Of a DNA stretch of 64,000 bases, positions 1 through 11,500 are shown piece by piece. A program made the translations under genes and the position numbers. Origin of the DNA: Patella vulgata. Its lineage: Eukaryota > Mollusca > Gastropoda > Patellidae. Below the pieces are notes generated by a model that was not told the origin of the DNA, did not search any database, and was given only the letters and a program-made list of their open reading frames with translations. Positions within the stretch are counted from its first letter, which is position 1, and the number at the start of each line of letters is the position of its first letter. The stretch covers positions 61,018,702 to 61,082,701 of the forward strand of contig NC_065881.2 of the NCBI RefSeq assembly GCF_932274485.2, read 5' to 3'.

Positions 1-2262
1 GCAAATAAAGCATCAAGTGATGTTAAAAAACCTTTATGTATACCTGTAGAACCAGTACTTACTGAGAAAAGTCCACGAGCACCACCACGAGCCTTACAAC
101 CACCTAAGAAACGTGTCTCACCTACACAACCTGCTGATACTGAAGCAACAGTAACTCTTGATACCAAACGTAAGTCTAGATACAAAGGCTGATTTAAGGG
201 CTGGGACAGATCTCCCGTTTAGAAAAATTAAAGTTTCCTTTACAGATTTGTGAATATTTGTGTAGTAATAATAACTTGTAAAAGCAAAGTATAATCTAGA
301 AAATTTGATTTTATAATTTTTATTGGTAAATAATTATATTTGAATATTATGGTTTGGTCAGACTAATAGTGAAATGCTTTCTATGTTTATAGCTACAGTT
401 GTTCCTAGATCTGTTAAACCACCCCCACCAACTAAACCACGACCACCAGCTCTAGCACCTAAACCTAGAGCTAGTTTGCGTACATCTAAAGATGTTACAG
501 ACAGTAATAGTAAGTGCATCATAAATATAAAGAATGATGATGAGTTTAAATTCTCTGTTGATAGTCCTGAATCTTTCTCCAAATTCTGTATGCCACAGTT
601 TCTATGCATAAGTTGATAGTGCTACCCTTAAGATTGTAAATGTGTAATTGTTATTGAAGCAGTTTGATAAATGATACGTGATGGAGGTTGAGCCTACGAA
701 AACACACCATAAATGTACCAGCCTAAAAGTACTGTTATGTGGAAACCCCATTGTCAACAATGGGCCAGTGTTCTTGTGCAGAATGCAGGGAATGTGGTCA
801 TAGGTTGTTCTTTCTTGAGAACCAAATAAACAAGCATCAAGATTAAATATTGAAACATTTTATTCTGTTCCCTGTTTATTATTTGTTGTTATTTTGATTT
901 CAAAAAAGTAAATACAAGAATGCATTGGTTACTGTATATAAGGATTTCCTTTTTCTAGTTCAATCAGAAGAAGTCAAATTACGAGATAAACCAGAAGGTC
1001 AAATAGTAACAGATTCAGCAACTTTAAGATTATCTGTTCGTGAAAAGATTAAAAGATTAAGTAAAGCACCTATAGAAGAAAGTCCTCTTATTAGTAGTCC
1101 TACAAAATCGAAATCTAACTCCACTGATAGTAAACCACACTCTAGTTCAGGTATGCACTCTTTGATTTGATTTTACTGCTAATATCACATTAATATCACA
1201 TGTGGTCTATATTGCTGTTGCCCCCGTCCAACGTCCACAATTGCTTGTGGAGGCTTTAGAAGCTAAAGTTAATATCTGATGGACTTTAAATTTATACTCA
1301 GTGTTTAAGGTCATGAGATGAAGAAGCATATTGATTTTCAACAATTTCCGATAATTACTGCCATAGTAATGGCCCTTGATCACTTTGAAAAATCTTGTGG
1401 ACACTCTAGAGACAAAAGTTAATATCCGATTGACTATAAATTTGTACACACTGTTTACGTTTATGAGATGAAGAAGCCTAATGCTTTTCAATGATTTCCG
1501 ATAATTATGGCTCTTGATTATTTAAGAAATGTTGTGGACACGCTAGAGGCTAAAGTTAATATAAATTTATACACAGTGTTTAAGGTCATGAGACAATCCC
1601 AAAAGAATTATAATGATTTCTGATAATTACTCATAATCATACTTTAGTGTGTTGTAAATGTTTTCATTAGTGAGAAAAGAAAAATATGTGACAACCCAGT
1701 TGTCTGCCCGGGCGACTTTGCTGCTATGGGTGTATATTTCATTGTCCGACAGCCTATCTTATTTTTAAAATTACAATAATTGAATATTGTGTACTCTATT
1801 GGAAAGAAGACTTGGTCCCTTTCCCATAATTATTTTACTTCTGTCATGCAATTAAATGGTTCCTGAGATAGGTATAGTACAACAGAAAACAGTCAGGTTA
1901 AAAAAATGTTGATGACTTATGAGATGGTGCTGATTGCCCCATCTGTCACAGTTCATTTACATGTACCAGTTTTCCCTTGTCCAGTATATATAAATTTAAA
2001 TTTTATTCTTGGTTCGGTTAACAATTTTTCAGATGAAGGTGAACGTGTATCCAGTCCCTCATCATTAGATAGTATTGATGGCGAGACATCAAATAAAGAT
2101 TGTGTAAATAATGAAACATCCCCTCAACATAAATCATCTAATTCAATTGATTCTACAGATAGTGTTAACGATACTGATAAAAATCATGACGATCCCTCAC
2201 CCAAAGAAGAACATAGTGTTCCTAAACGGTCTTCCAGAGCAGAAGATGAAATCATGGTTTGA
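1..2262 (+). CDS. 3' part of a host gene: proline-rich/Ser-Asp-rich C-terminal tail (4 exons)
   Basis: The last four exons of a gene that begins upstream of the window: 1-169, 393-509, 959-1150 and 2033-2262, ending in TGA. All three introns are GT-AG (donors GTAAGT, GTAAGT, GTATGC; acceptors TTTATAG, TTTCTAG, TTTTCAG) and all break codons after the first base, so the exons join in one open frame of 708 nt (235 residues plus stop). The visible protein is low in hydrophobic residues. It has proline-rich stretches in exons 1-2 (PPPPTKPRPP and PKPR, SH3-ligand-like), a basic/leucine segment in exon 3 (SVREKIKRLSKA), and a Ser/Asp/Asn-rich exon 4. It ends in EIMV, which could be a class II PDZ ligand. 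I do not recognise the protein; a cytoskeletal or signalling adaptor tail is a guess from composition. Exon structure is well supported, identity is not. Confidence 0.72.
170..392 (+). other. Intron, host gene (first visible)
   Basis: A 223-nt intron beginning GTAAGT and ending TTTATAG. It is AT-rich and I see no feature in it. Confidence 0.7.
510..958 (+). other. Intron, host gene (second visible)
   Basis: A 449-nt intron beginning GTAAGT and ending TTTTTCTAG after a pyrimidine-rich tract. No repeat or RNA gene recognised. Confidence 0.7.
1151..2032 (+). other. Intron, host gene (third visible), carrying a tandem-core repeat
   Basis: An 882-nt intron, donor GTATGC, acceptor TTTTTCAG. Its first two thirds hold a mollusc-type tandem-core repeat (separate entry), so the repeat is transcribed with the gene. 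Confidence 0.65.
1205..1735 (+). mobile_element. Non-autonomous element with diverged tandem core units
   Basis: Three diverged direct units (starting near 1225, 1385 and 1530) share the phrases CTTGTGGACACTCTAGAGGC, CACAGTGTTTAAGGTCATGA and GATTTCCGATAATTA, with units of roughly 120-170 bp. The block opens with TATATTGCTGTTGCCCCCGT and closes with TGCTATGGGTGTATATTTCA. The same opening and closing phrases bound the element at 4.45-4.90 kb. A short inverted terminus plus tandem core is typical of pearl-like elements of molluscs; the assignment is by structure only. Confidence 0.5.
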
Positions 2263-3712
2263 TAAATATGTATTAAAATGTTATTATTATTATACAGCAT
2301 AAGCATCATTTCAGGTTACATTTGTTTTGTCAGTTAGTCTTCATAATTCATTCTTCACAAAAAAAGAGAGACATATTAGCTTTGTAGATCTTCATTTAAT
2401 AAAGCGAATATGACTTAATGTGTACATATGCAAAACATATGCTTGATAACCAATATAGATATCAAGTACACGCTTTCACATTGTAGGAGATCGATCACAA
2501 ACTTAAGGCAATTTGATTTCAAATGAGATTTTAATTCCTTGGCTGAAATATTTAAAAAAAAAAACTCTCATAAATATAAACCAAAATCAAAGAGGAAACA
2601 TTTCACTGATTTTCACTTGATCTTTATTCATTCTAAACTGTATCCAAAAGCACCAAAATATTTAAGTGGATAGTATTAACTAGAAAACCATAGGCTAAAC
2701 AGCCTTTGATAAGGTTTTACTTATTGTAATTTTGTAAATTTTTTAAGTTGTATATCTAGTCGATTTTGACTCTAGCCTAAATTCATTTTTCCTGGAATTT
2801 GCCATTGTATTAGCCAACAAATAAAAACAGTTTTAGAGAATTCATTCTGCATGCTGTATTATCACTCTGAAAATCAAACCTACTTAATATAGCATGGGAT
2901 AAAATGATAACATTGTCTTTCACTTGGTCACAGAAATATAAACAGATGCCAGATTCTTGCTTGGTTTTGGATTATATAAGCTTAATCAATTAAAAAAAAG
3001 GTAACAATTGCTTATATAAATGTAGGTATATGTAAAAAGATTTTGTATAGTTATAGAATAATTAATAACTTATTGTAAATAGTACAGTAGATGTGTACAT
3101 CTAGTTTAAGAACAAGTTTTAAATGAAGAAAAATGCTTTAGGAATTGGTCAATTGATGATTGTGATAAAGAAATATATTTCAAAAATGGAACAGTCTAGT
3201 TTAACATGTTTCATGTGTTAAAATAATTCCATTTTCGATGGAGCTGTGATGAAATTGGAATAGTTTCAGCTAGTTATAAACAAATCTGTAGTAAATATTC
3301 AACTGGAATTTGGATCCAAATTACTTGTTTTAATCATGTAAAAAAAACTGTTTGGCAGTAACTTCTGATAAATGAATTTAAACCAAAGTATCTAGACTGT
3401 CAAAGCATAATTACTGATTGTTTGTTAGTAGATAATTTGTATGTAAATAAAACATATATGCACTCACCATTTTAATATATTGAGTTTACAATGCCTTATA
3501 ATTAATATATTATGTAGTAATTATATTTTCTTTAAAATTATTTCTTTTTTATATGAATCAAAAATGATTTTTGTTAAATTCTTTTGATACAACTGTCGTG
3601 GAGTCACAGGCCTTTACTCACATTTTACTATGTATAAATATATAAAATATTGTATTTAACTGATTTTTTTTTCTGATCAAAAAAAAATGTAAGCTGGCCT
3701 TACAAATAAATA
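2263..3712 (+). other. Probable 3' UTR of the host gene
   Basis: AT-rich sequence after the stop codon with no coding signal. Candidate poly(A) signals AATAAA lie at 2820-2825, 3446-3451 and 3705-3710; I cannot tell which is used. Confidence 0.4.
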
Positions 3713-4446
3713 TACCATACAATCATGATATGGTTTTGAATAGCCATAGAAAGGAAGAGGAATTACCACAAATCTAAATATTGTCTTTCTATTGGAAGGA
3801 TAAAAATTTAGGAATTTGTAAATTTTGGAAAATTCTTCCTAATTCTGAATTATGGACTTCATATGTGAAGGAGACAAAACAAACTAATCTAAGAGGGCAC
3901 AAATTCACATAGTATAAATCGTACCAATCTTTTTTCAGTAAAATCAAATTAATATATTATATATTTTTTATTAGTTTAATTACTACTAAAATTAATGGAG
4001 AAGTCCCAGTTTTGACAAAATAGCCAGCTCGCCTTGTCTGAAAGTGTTAGCTAAAAAATGAGACTATTGAGTATTATTTGTAAACTTTGACTGAAGGTAA
4101 TTAATATTCAGCAATAAGCTGCAGATTCTACTAAGACACACCCTCAAGAAGCTCATCTCCAACTCCATTGGAGGATGGTATTTTTTGGAAAACCTATCAC
4201 AGAGCTTCAGATAGTTGCTTGTGACTAGAATAAAAAATTCTAAGGCACACCCACACACATCCAGTTTCATTTACTGAAATATATCTGGGATTTCTCCTTT
4301 TATCTGAACCATTCATTTTTTCTATTAGAATGTTTTTGTGTTGTATATTGTTCATTTCTCTGTACAAGTATGAAAGGTATTCTAATATATCAAAGCTCAA
4401 TTTTGCTTCTTTTTTTTTTCTTTCTTTCATTTTACACCCATCTATT
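3713..4446. other. Intergenic, no feature seen
   Basis: AT-rich sequence with homopolymer A/T tracts. No convincing ORF, RNA gene or repeat recognised. Confidence 0.4.
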
Positions 4447-4898
4447 TTTATACGCCCACGTGGAAATGTGTTCGTATATTGCTTTCGCCCTTGTCCATCC
4501 TTCCGTCGTCTACAATTCCTTGTGAACACTCTACAAACTACATTTATCATCTGATTGTTTTGAAATTGATATATGTTGTTTACATTAGTGAGATAAAGAA
4601 GCCTACATGTAGTACATGTATTTAATTTCGTCTAGAGTTATGGCCCTTGTTTCACTTGTGAATGTTCTAAAGAAAAAAGTTAGTAAAATGAAAAAGTCTG
4701 TAAAATACTTCCAGAGTTAAGGCCCTTGTTTCAGTTTCTAGAATCTTGTGAACCCTCAAACTACAAAAATTATAATCTGATTTGTATGAAATTATCTTGT
4801 AAATGCCGCCCTCATTACCTACAAAAGAATAAATATGCAACAACCCTTGTCATCCACTTGGACGACGTAGATGCTGTGGGCATATATTTCATAACCTT
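4447..4898 (+). mobile_element. Tandem-core element, second copy
   Basis: Opens with TATACGCCCACGTGGAAATG and closes with GATGCTGTGGGCATATATTT, giving a short inverted terminus (ATACGCCCAC / GTGGGCATAT). Inside are diverged direct units that repeat 'GGCCCTTGTTTCA' and 'CTTGTGAA(C)...CTACAAA'. Related to the block in the last intron of the host gene (1205-1735). Confidence 0.5.
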
Positions 4899-6632
4899 GT
4901 TTGTATTTGTGAATATATTGTAGATGATGAAACAGACTGAATTTGTATTTCGCATAGTCCAAACATCATTAAAGTAGAGCTTCACTTCATAAATATCTTC
5001 AGGAATCTTATACCTCATTCTTACCTGTAATACATACCAGTCTTCCTGTGTTTTATGTTCATATTCTTGAGAATATGTGGGTTTGACAGTAATAAACATA
5101 GCCCATCTACAATTTCATTGTGCATGTATGTATTCGGATCAATCATCTATTGATGTATTTCCGCCAATTAGATGTTAGCCTAAATTCCCAGGATACCATA
5201 AAAAGTGGATTAAATATGAAAAATTTTAATAGGATTACATATTGTAAGGATTTTCATGCTTCCATCCTATGAGTGACTTGACAATTGTCACAATGTCGTA
5301 CCACTTCAGCAATAGACAGAGTTACCCAGGCAATTACAATGATACATAACATTGAATTCAGGGACTTATTTACCTACCCATGGAAACTGGAAGTTACTAT
5401 TTCTTTGAAAAATAATCACAGAGCTTCAAATTGCTGCAGTAGACTAAGATTAAAGGATCTGAGGGTCTGTTAACCTGAATTAACCAGTTTTATTCACCAA
5501 AATATATCTGGAACTGCTCCACTGCTTTAAAATAACAGTTGTTTTCTACCAATTTGGGCCATTTTGAGTATGAGAGTAAATGTATATATCCAGATCAGTT
5601 TGGTAAACATTATTGATTTTGTCATAGTTTCCATGTATGTTTAAATCTATTTGCTATGGTAAAGTTTATGCTTTGCTACTTTTTATAAACTAGGACTACA
5701 ATATTCTATATATTAAGTATATTTTATATGCCAATAGTTAGTTATTAAAGGGTTACAACCAAAATCAATCAATCCTGATATTGTTGATTAAAAATGAAGT
5801 GTTGACAAAGTGTAAGTACCTAGTAATCATACCCACTTGGCATTTTATAACATTTAATGAATAATTAACAAAATTTGTATTATCTTATATTGAATTAATT
5901 CATTGATTGGAAAGTAAAGAGAGGTGAAAAAAAATCTTTTTAGAATCTGTGATAAGAAGAAAAAGTGAAGTATGTATTTAAATTTATTACTTTTATTATA
6001 TAAAATAAATAATATTATATACATTATTTTTAAGAAGTAACCTTTCATAAATTTATGTGCCCTGTTTTTTCTAATTGTGCTAATAGAAATGTTTCTAAAA
6101 AAAAATGGGTGCTATATTCTTATTGCTCTTTTGTGCATCTTATGTATATTGCTTGTCAACTATTTGGTCAACTGAACTCAAATTATGTGAAAAAATTATG
6201 TGAACCATTTCTTAAAACCAAGGTACATTTTAATGTGATTCGCATCAAGGTGTATGACTCTGAATTGGAGTACAAATGATCCACCTGTCGTAATTAATTT
6301 TAAGGACTACTTCAGTATTCAAGAGAAATTCCCATGTAATTTAATTAAAGACTTTGAATTGAATTTCCTTTTACCTTGTATATGTATTGAATATAATATA
6401 TGCAGCTTTATTTGCACTCTATTACAAATAAGCAGTTCATTTCTACATTTTGTTTAATGATGATTTTAATAGTCAACTTGTCTTATTATTGACCATTATA
6501 ATTTATTACTTCAATTTATTATATCAATATATACACTTTAGATACTAATAAAACATTTTTACCATTAAAATATTATCATTATACATTTGTACTGTTTTTC
6601 TTTTGGAAGAGCCACAGGCATTTCTGATAGTC
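4899..6632. other. Intergenic, no gene recognised
   Basis: AT-rich sequence. Short open frames exist but show no domain, splice support or codon signal. AATAAA occurs at 6547-6552. Confidence 0.4.
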
Positions 6633-6785
6633 TTAAAGGACAATATTGGTGTCAGCCATTATCACATATGTAATAGAACTGGTTAAATACGTTCCAAATA
6701 TAATTTTAACAGAGATCATTTCTATGATAAATGCGTAACAACGATTTGAAGAAACGGAATTGACGAAAGCAAAAGGAAAACGCAA
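6633..6785 (+). mobile_element. TTAA-flanked palindromic MITE (family 1), left arm only
   Basis: Begins TTAA followed by AGGACAATATTGGTGTCAGC and matches the left arm of the full copies at 9.63 and 48.84 kb for about 145 bp. The right arm is missing. Confidence 0.6.
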
Positions 6786-6829
6786 ACTCAATACGCCCAC
6801 ATTGTCGCCACCTCTCAGTCCTAAAGTTG

Positions 6830-7035
6830 TCATAAGATTAAATTTATCCACAGTGTTTGAATTCATTAAACGAAGAGGCCTATAGACGGTCAAAAATTTC
6901 CGACAATTATTTTGGAGTTATTGTCCTTCATCAATTTTAAAAAAATGGATGCTCTAGTGGCTGAAGTTGTCATCTGATTGACTTGAAATTCATACACACT
7001 GTTTAGGTTCATGAGACATAGAATCCTATTGAATT
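6830..7035 (+). repeat. Tandem-core element fragment
   Basis: Shares phrases such as TTATCCACAGTGTTTGAATT and GATTTCTG/GATTTCCG with the cores at 1205-1735, in the same orientation. A degenerate fragment. Confidence 0.4.
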
Positions 7036-7044
7036 TCAAAGATT

Positions 7045-7405
7045 TCTGTCAAAGATGTTGATATCTTACCATAAAATATCCAGTAATTAAGACGAAATAA
7101 AAATTTTGAAAGTCACATAAAGCGTGCCATAATGCTTTTGAGTGCCATTTGTAACGAAGCGGCTTGAAGAACGAGGCTAACATATCCCACAGGGGAGAAT
7201 ACAAACAGTGTAGACTGGAGTAACCAGACACCAAAGACTGCCATTCAATTTAAATTCACCAAACATAACTAATTATAAATTACAGTAAAAACAGAAACAA
7301 TTGAATGTAAATCAGTTTACATACATTCATATTATTATTTCATAATTATATGCATTGCGACCCATTTGTGTCCATTTCTAGGTGCCAAAGAATAGCAATT
7401 TATCT
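7045..7405 (+). repeat. Dispersed repeat family 4 (GCCATTTGTAACGAAGC type)
   Basis: Shares ordered phrases with 17775-18135, 32145-32470 and 57610-57930: ATATCCAGTAATTAAGACG-like, GAGTGCCATTTGTAACGAAG, AACGAGGCTAA, ACTGCCATTCAATTT and TAGGTGCCAAAGAATA. About 350 bp, no clear ends or coding content. Probably a non-autonomous DNA element. Confidence 0.5.
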
Positions 7406-8238
7406 CCTTTAACCTGAGCAGAAAATGCTCATTATTAAGTATGTTCCAAAAATGTGAAGACCAGATGGACAAACCCAGCTTTCTTTCAAAGGCTAACCAT
7501 TAAACCGGTGGAGAATACCTGTGGTTATTACACTCTGCACACAGAGATCCATCTATTTCATACTTGGAGAATAGATCTCTGTTCTAAATGGCTACTATAT
7601 CCAACAATTAGTATACTGTTTTGTATATACTGGGGTGTTAAACTCTTTAAAATAAAACAATGGATGGGCAGTATTCTTTTTGCATTATACATCTATCTGT
7701 TTATGTATGGAAGTCATAGATTTGTATGTGCACATACATTATTGTATAGGACCTTCAAAATAAATAAAATTATACGGAAATTATAAAGTGATGGTATAAA
7801 TGGTGTAACAAACAGATCTAATATCAATATTTATTTAATAAAATTATACATACTGCATTATTTGAATAGAAACTTTAAAATAAAATGAAATTGCTCTCAT
7901 GGATAACGGAATAATCTCCCTTTAGTCTCCCGATTCGACATTCATTTTATTGCCCACCACTATGCTATGGTCATGGTTTTAATACGTTGCTGCAAATCAA
8001 GACATGGTACGTACAATATCTACGAAATTGATAATTCCGGGTTTGATATTTTATTTCCAAGAACTTAACTCCCTTTCGTCTTTAAAATAAAGTTCCCATG
8101 ATTGTTCTAAAAAAAATATTTGAAATTGCAAATAATAATGTAATGATAAACCAATGCATACGGCCTGTAACTTTGTTAAAGAATATTAAAAGTTCTGCAT
8201 TCTTTTAGACAAGGCTGGTGATAAACTCTTGTAACCAG
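7406..8238. other. 3' flank of gene A
   Basis: On the - strand this lies downstream of gene A. A candidate poly(A) signal (AATAAA on the - strand) is at 8050-8055, about 185 nt past the stop. An open frame of 110 codons at 7454-7786 on + has no recognisable domain and I do not call it a gene. Confidence 0.4.
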
Positions 8239-8504
8239 TCAGACGCAAATCCTTTCCCTATATTCCAAATCGAAGGAATACTTGAACAGTTCAGGATGTA
8301 CCATGTCTTTTGTCATTGAAAGATAAGTGCAGTGCTGAATTGCGGTAAAATATTGAATAGCTATGCATCGACCAGTGTTATGAGAAATACATGTATTTTG
8401 ACATTGGCCCATTGTTACGCCCGTTGTCTCATCGAGGGTTGCTACTGTTCCGTCTATGTAACCGTTAACCACGTTTGTGTATGCACTTCCACGTACACAT
8501 TCAT
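8239..8504 (-). CDS. Gene A exon 3 (second Apple-like module, stop)
   Basis: Acceptor CTTTCCAG at 8512-8505, then an open frame to TGA at 8241-8239. Six cysteines (ECVRG, GQCQNTC, GRC, QHC, ICV) align with all six in gene B exon 3. Shared blocks are GYID, ATLDE/ATIEE, TKDM/TRDM and YRER-C-V. About 40% identical to B, far lower than exon 1. Confidence 0.8.
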
Positions 8505-11500
8505 CTGGAAAGAAAACAAATCAATGCATTATATATTTATTATATACTGTTATAAGAGCATCGCAAGCCTATTTAATGAAGTAGAACTTCTATATTTCTA
8601 GGAACAAAGACTCAAACGATAATATTGAGGGTTAGTTGAGCCTCGGGAGCCTCATTAATGTTAAAGAGCACGTTATAACTGGCCGAACTAAAATACCATA
8701 TGGGTTATTTTAGTTCTTTGAAAGGTGCTCTGTTTAATATATTGAAGTGGTTAAACGAATGGGTGACAACGAGAAATCGGCCAGGTAGGTATTTTGCAAG
8801 ATTCAACTTAATTAGACTAACTCACAGACAGTCCTTGCCATCATCAATTGCTGAAAGTATGGTACTATCGTCCAGTCATCTCCTACACAGAGCAGTCCAA
8901 TTAAATAGAATAGTGTTGACGTAAAACGGTGCCGATACGAAACACTTACCCCCGCAGAGCCTCGTCTAAGGATTTAGTCGTGCGCGGCAATGTCGGGCCC
9001 GCGAGCACCGTAGGTGCGAGTCGTGCGAACACCGCAGGTGAGAGCCCGCACGGGGGGGGGGGGCTGGGCCCTTCCCCGAAAATTTTGAAAATTGACTTCC
9101 TTTAACTCGATTTCTAAGCACTTAAAAAATAGTTTCGGAGATTTGATACACTATTAGAGACGATTTTTTAAACCTACGCACCATGATATAGTATTGGCAC
9201 ATGGGAAAACCTTGTCAGCGATTTTCAAAACTTATGTATGTTGCCGCCCAGTCTCCAACTTTTGGGCTCAGTAGGCGGCACAGTTTGGCCATTGCGCGGC
9301 AGCGGCGCCGCCTAGTCACCATGTTAAACGAGGCTCTGAAAAGTGGTAATTGGCCCGCCTAATAGCTGACGCATCGTTTCCTTCTATATAAGAACGAGCG
9401 TGATTCAAGTTAATTCAGACATCATCCAGTGTTCCTAGCTGTACGACTAGCCGCCTCGGCTTAGATGCCGGGATACCGACATCATTAGGAGTTCCTAAGG
9501 GAACATCATACCTACAGCTTCCTCGGCTTACGGGCCAAGAGGGAGTTCGTCTTTTAGACTTGGAAAGAAGAGCGTAACGCCGCAAAACCGAAGCTATAGG
9601 ATAGAGAACCTATATTTAGCATATATTTAAAGGACAATATTGGTGCCAGCCATTATCACATATGTGATAGAGCTGGTTAAACACTTTCCAAATATAATTT
9701 TACCACAGAGATCATTGCTACGATAGTTGAGTAATACAGGTATCCTAAATCGGAAGTGACGAACGCCAAAGGAAAACACGAGTCATCTCTCCATATAACT
9801 GACTGATGTGACGAGTGATAACGGATATACGGGCGAATTCTGCTCACTAATAATTCCTTCGAAGACCAAAAGCTGTTGTGTGAGATTGTGAGAGGATATC
9901 TGACAATTCATAAAAAGAATTGACTGCCACTATATATAGATAAGTGAACACGAAAGAAAAACAGAAAAAGTCCGTGCATTACCATGTTTTTATAAGGTAT
10001 AGAATGAATATAAACAAGGGAATGTACGGAATATTTCTATTTTTCTCGTGTTCTCTTATCTAATGACATTCAATTACTTTATTGAATTGTCAGGTATCCT
10101 TTTACAGTCCCATATAACAACTTTTGGTCTTCGAAGGAATTATTAGTGAGAGGAAATTCGGCCGTGTATCTGTTATCACTCGTCACATCAGTCAGTTATA
10201 TAGAAAGATGACTCGTGTTTTCCTTTGGCGTTCGTCACTTCCGATTCAGGAAACCTGTATTACTCAGCTATCGTAGCAATGATCCCTGTGTTAAAATTAT
10301 ATTTGGAATCTGTTTAACCAGCTCTACCACATATGTGATAATGACTGGCACCAATATTGTCCTTTAATGCCAAAGCTGCGTGTGTTGTTTCCTGTATATA
10401 ACCATTGTATTATGGATGTTATACAGATATAAAAACATAGTTATTATGGATGTTATAAAGATATATAATCATAGCTTAACCAACAAAGTGTTTCAGAGTC
10501 AATTGATCCTTGGAAATAGTTTCATACACAACGTGAAATCAAAGTTCCTAATTGACTGTTTTGTCACAGTCCTTCTCTTTTTAGTGCTGTGACGAGGGAT
10601 ATAGTCACGACATGTAGTGTTACATAAATAGCAAATTTAACATATTTAAGTTAGCAATTACATACATAGAAGTACGGATATTAGCATACGCATTTTACTA
10701 TGTTAGGAGTTAGAATTATGACGGAAATTCTGCTCCATACTTTTTGGGGTTTACTTTTAGAGAGTGATTTCGTTGAGGGCAAAGTTTTACCTGTCGTAAT
10801 TGGATGAATTGGACCAGTTTACTTCATAGCAAATCTATGCGTGTTTCTTTTATTTTAACACAAGCAATTATAATCAAATGGCAAAAATCATAAAACATTT
10901 TTGTGGATCCTGTGTCTTTGTTTCTTATCGCGCGCGCCATCAAAAGAATATTAACTTAACATTTGTCAGTGTCCTTTGTCCTGTGATTTTTGATGGTCCA
11001 ATCGAATATACTACCCAAATGTTTGCTGTTTCGGAATTGTTCCAACTTCGCGATACACAATTTCCATTTTCCGCGCTTGGACTGCATGAAAACCGAGCAA
11101 GAGAAAACTAAACCATTACCTCCGCATTTAGGAGAACACCGGTTCTGTGAAACACAAGCAACTGAATTCTGGTACAGATTCATCTCCTGAAATTCAACGA
11201 ATAATGCTGTAATAATAAATCTTTAATTTCCTGGTGTATTTATAATTTTTATTACTTGTTAGGTTTTTGGGAGGGTATTGTTTATTATTTATGTCTACTG
11301 TTTTACTTTCAAAAATTCCTAGACTAAAGTCGCCATTTTATAATATACCCAGTCGATCAAGCTACCATGTTAAATCGCTACACCGGGTTCTAACCCAATT
11401 GCTGTCCGAGAAAGACTGTCAGAATTTTTCAAGCCCAGCTCTTGCTGTGTGTGATTTAAAAAGGAAATTATCGCGATAGTATCATCCTCTGTACTATTAT

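Noticed and set aside
1-2262. Naming the host gene as a specific adaptor (e.g. CD2AP- or CARMIL-like)
   Set aside because: Only composition and short proline motifs support it; no diagnostic domain is in the visible part.
7454-7786. Open frame of 110 codons on +
   Set aside because: No domain, no paralog, no splice or promoter support; length is possible by chance in this composition.
9339-9626. Solo LTR call around CTATATAAGAACGAGCG
   Set aside because: No TG/CA ends with a matching duplication could be found, unlike at 19.28-19.91 kb.
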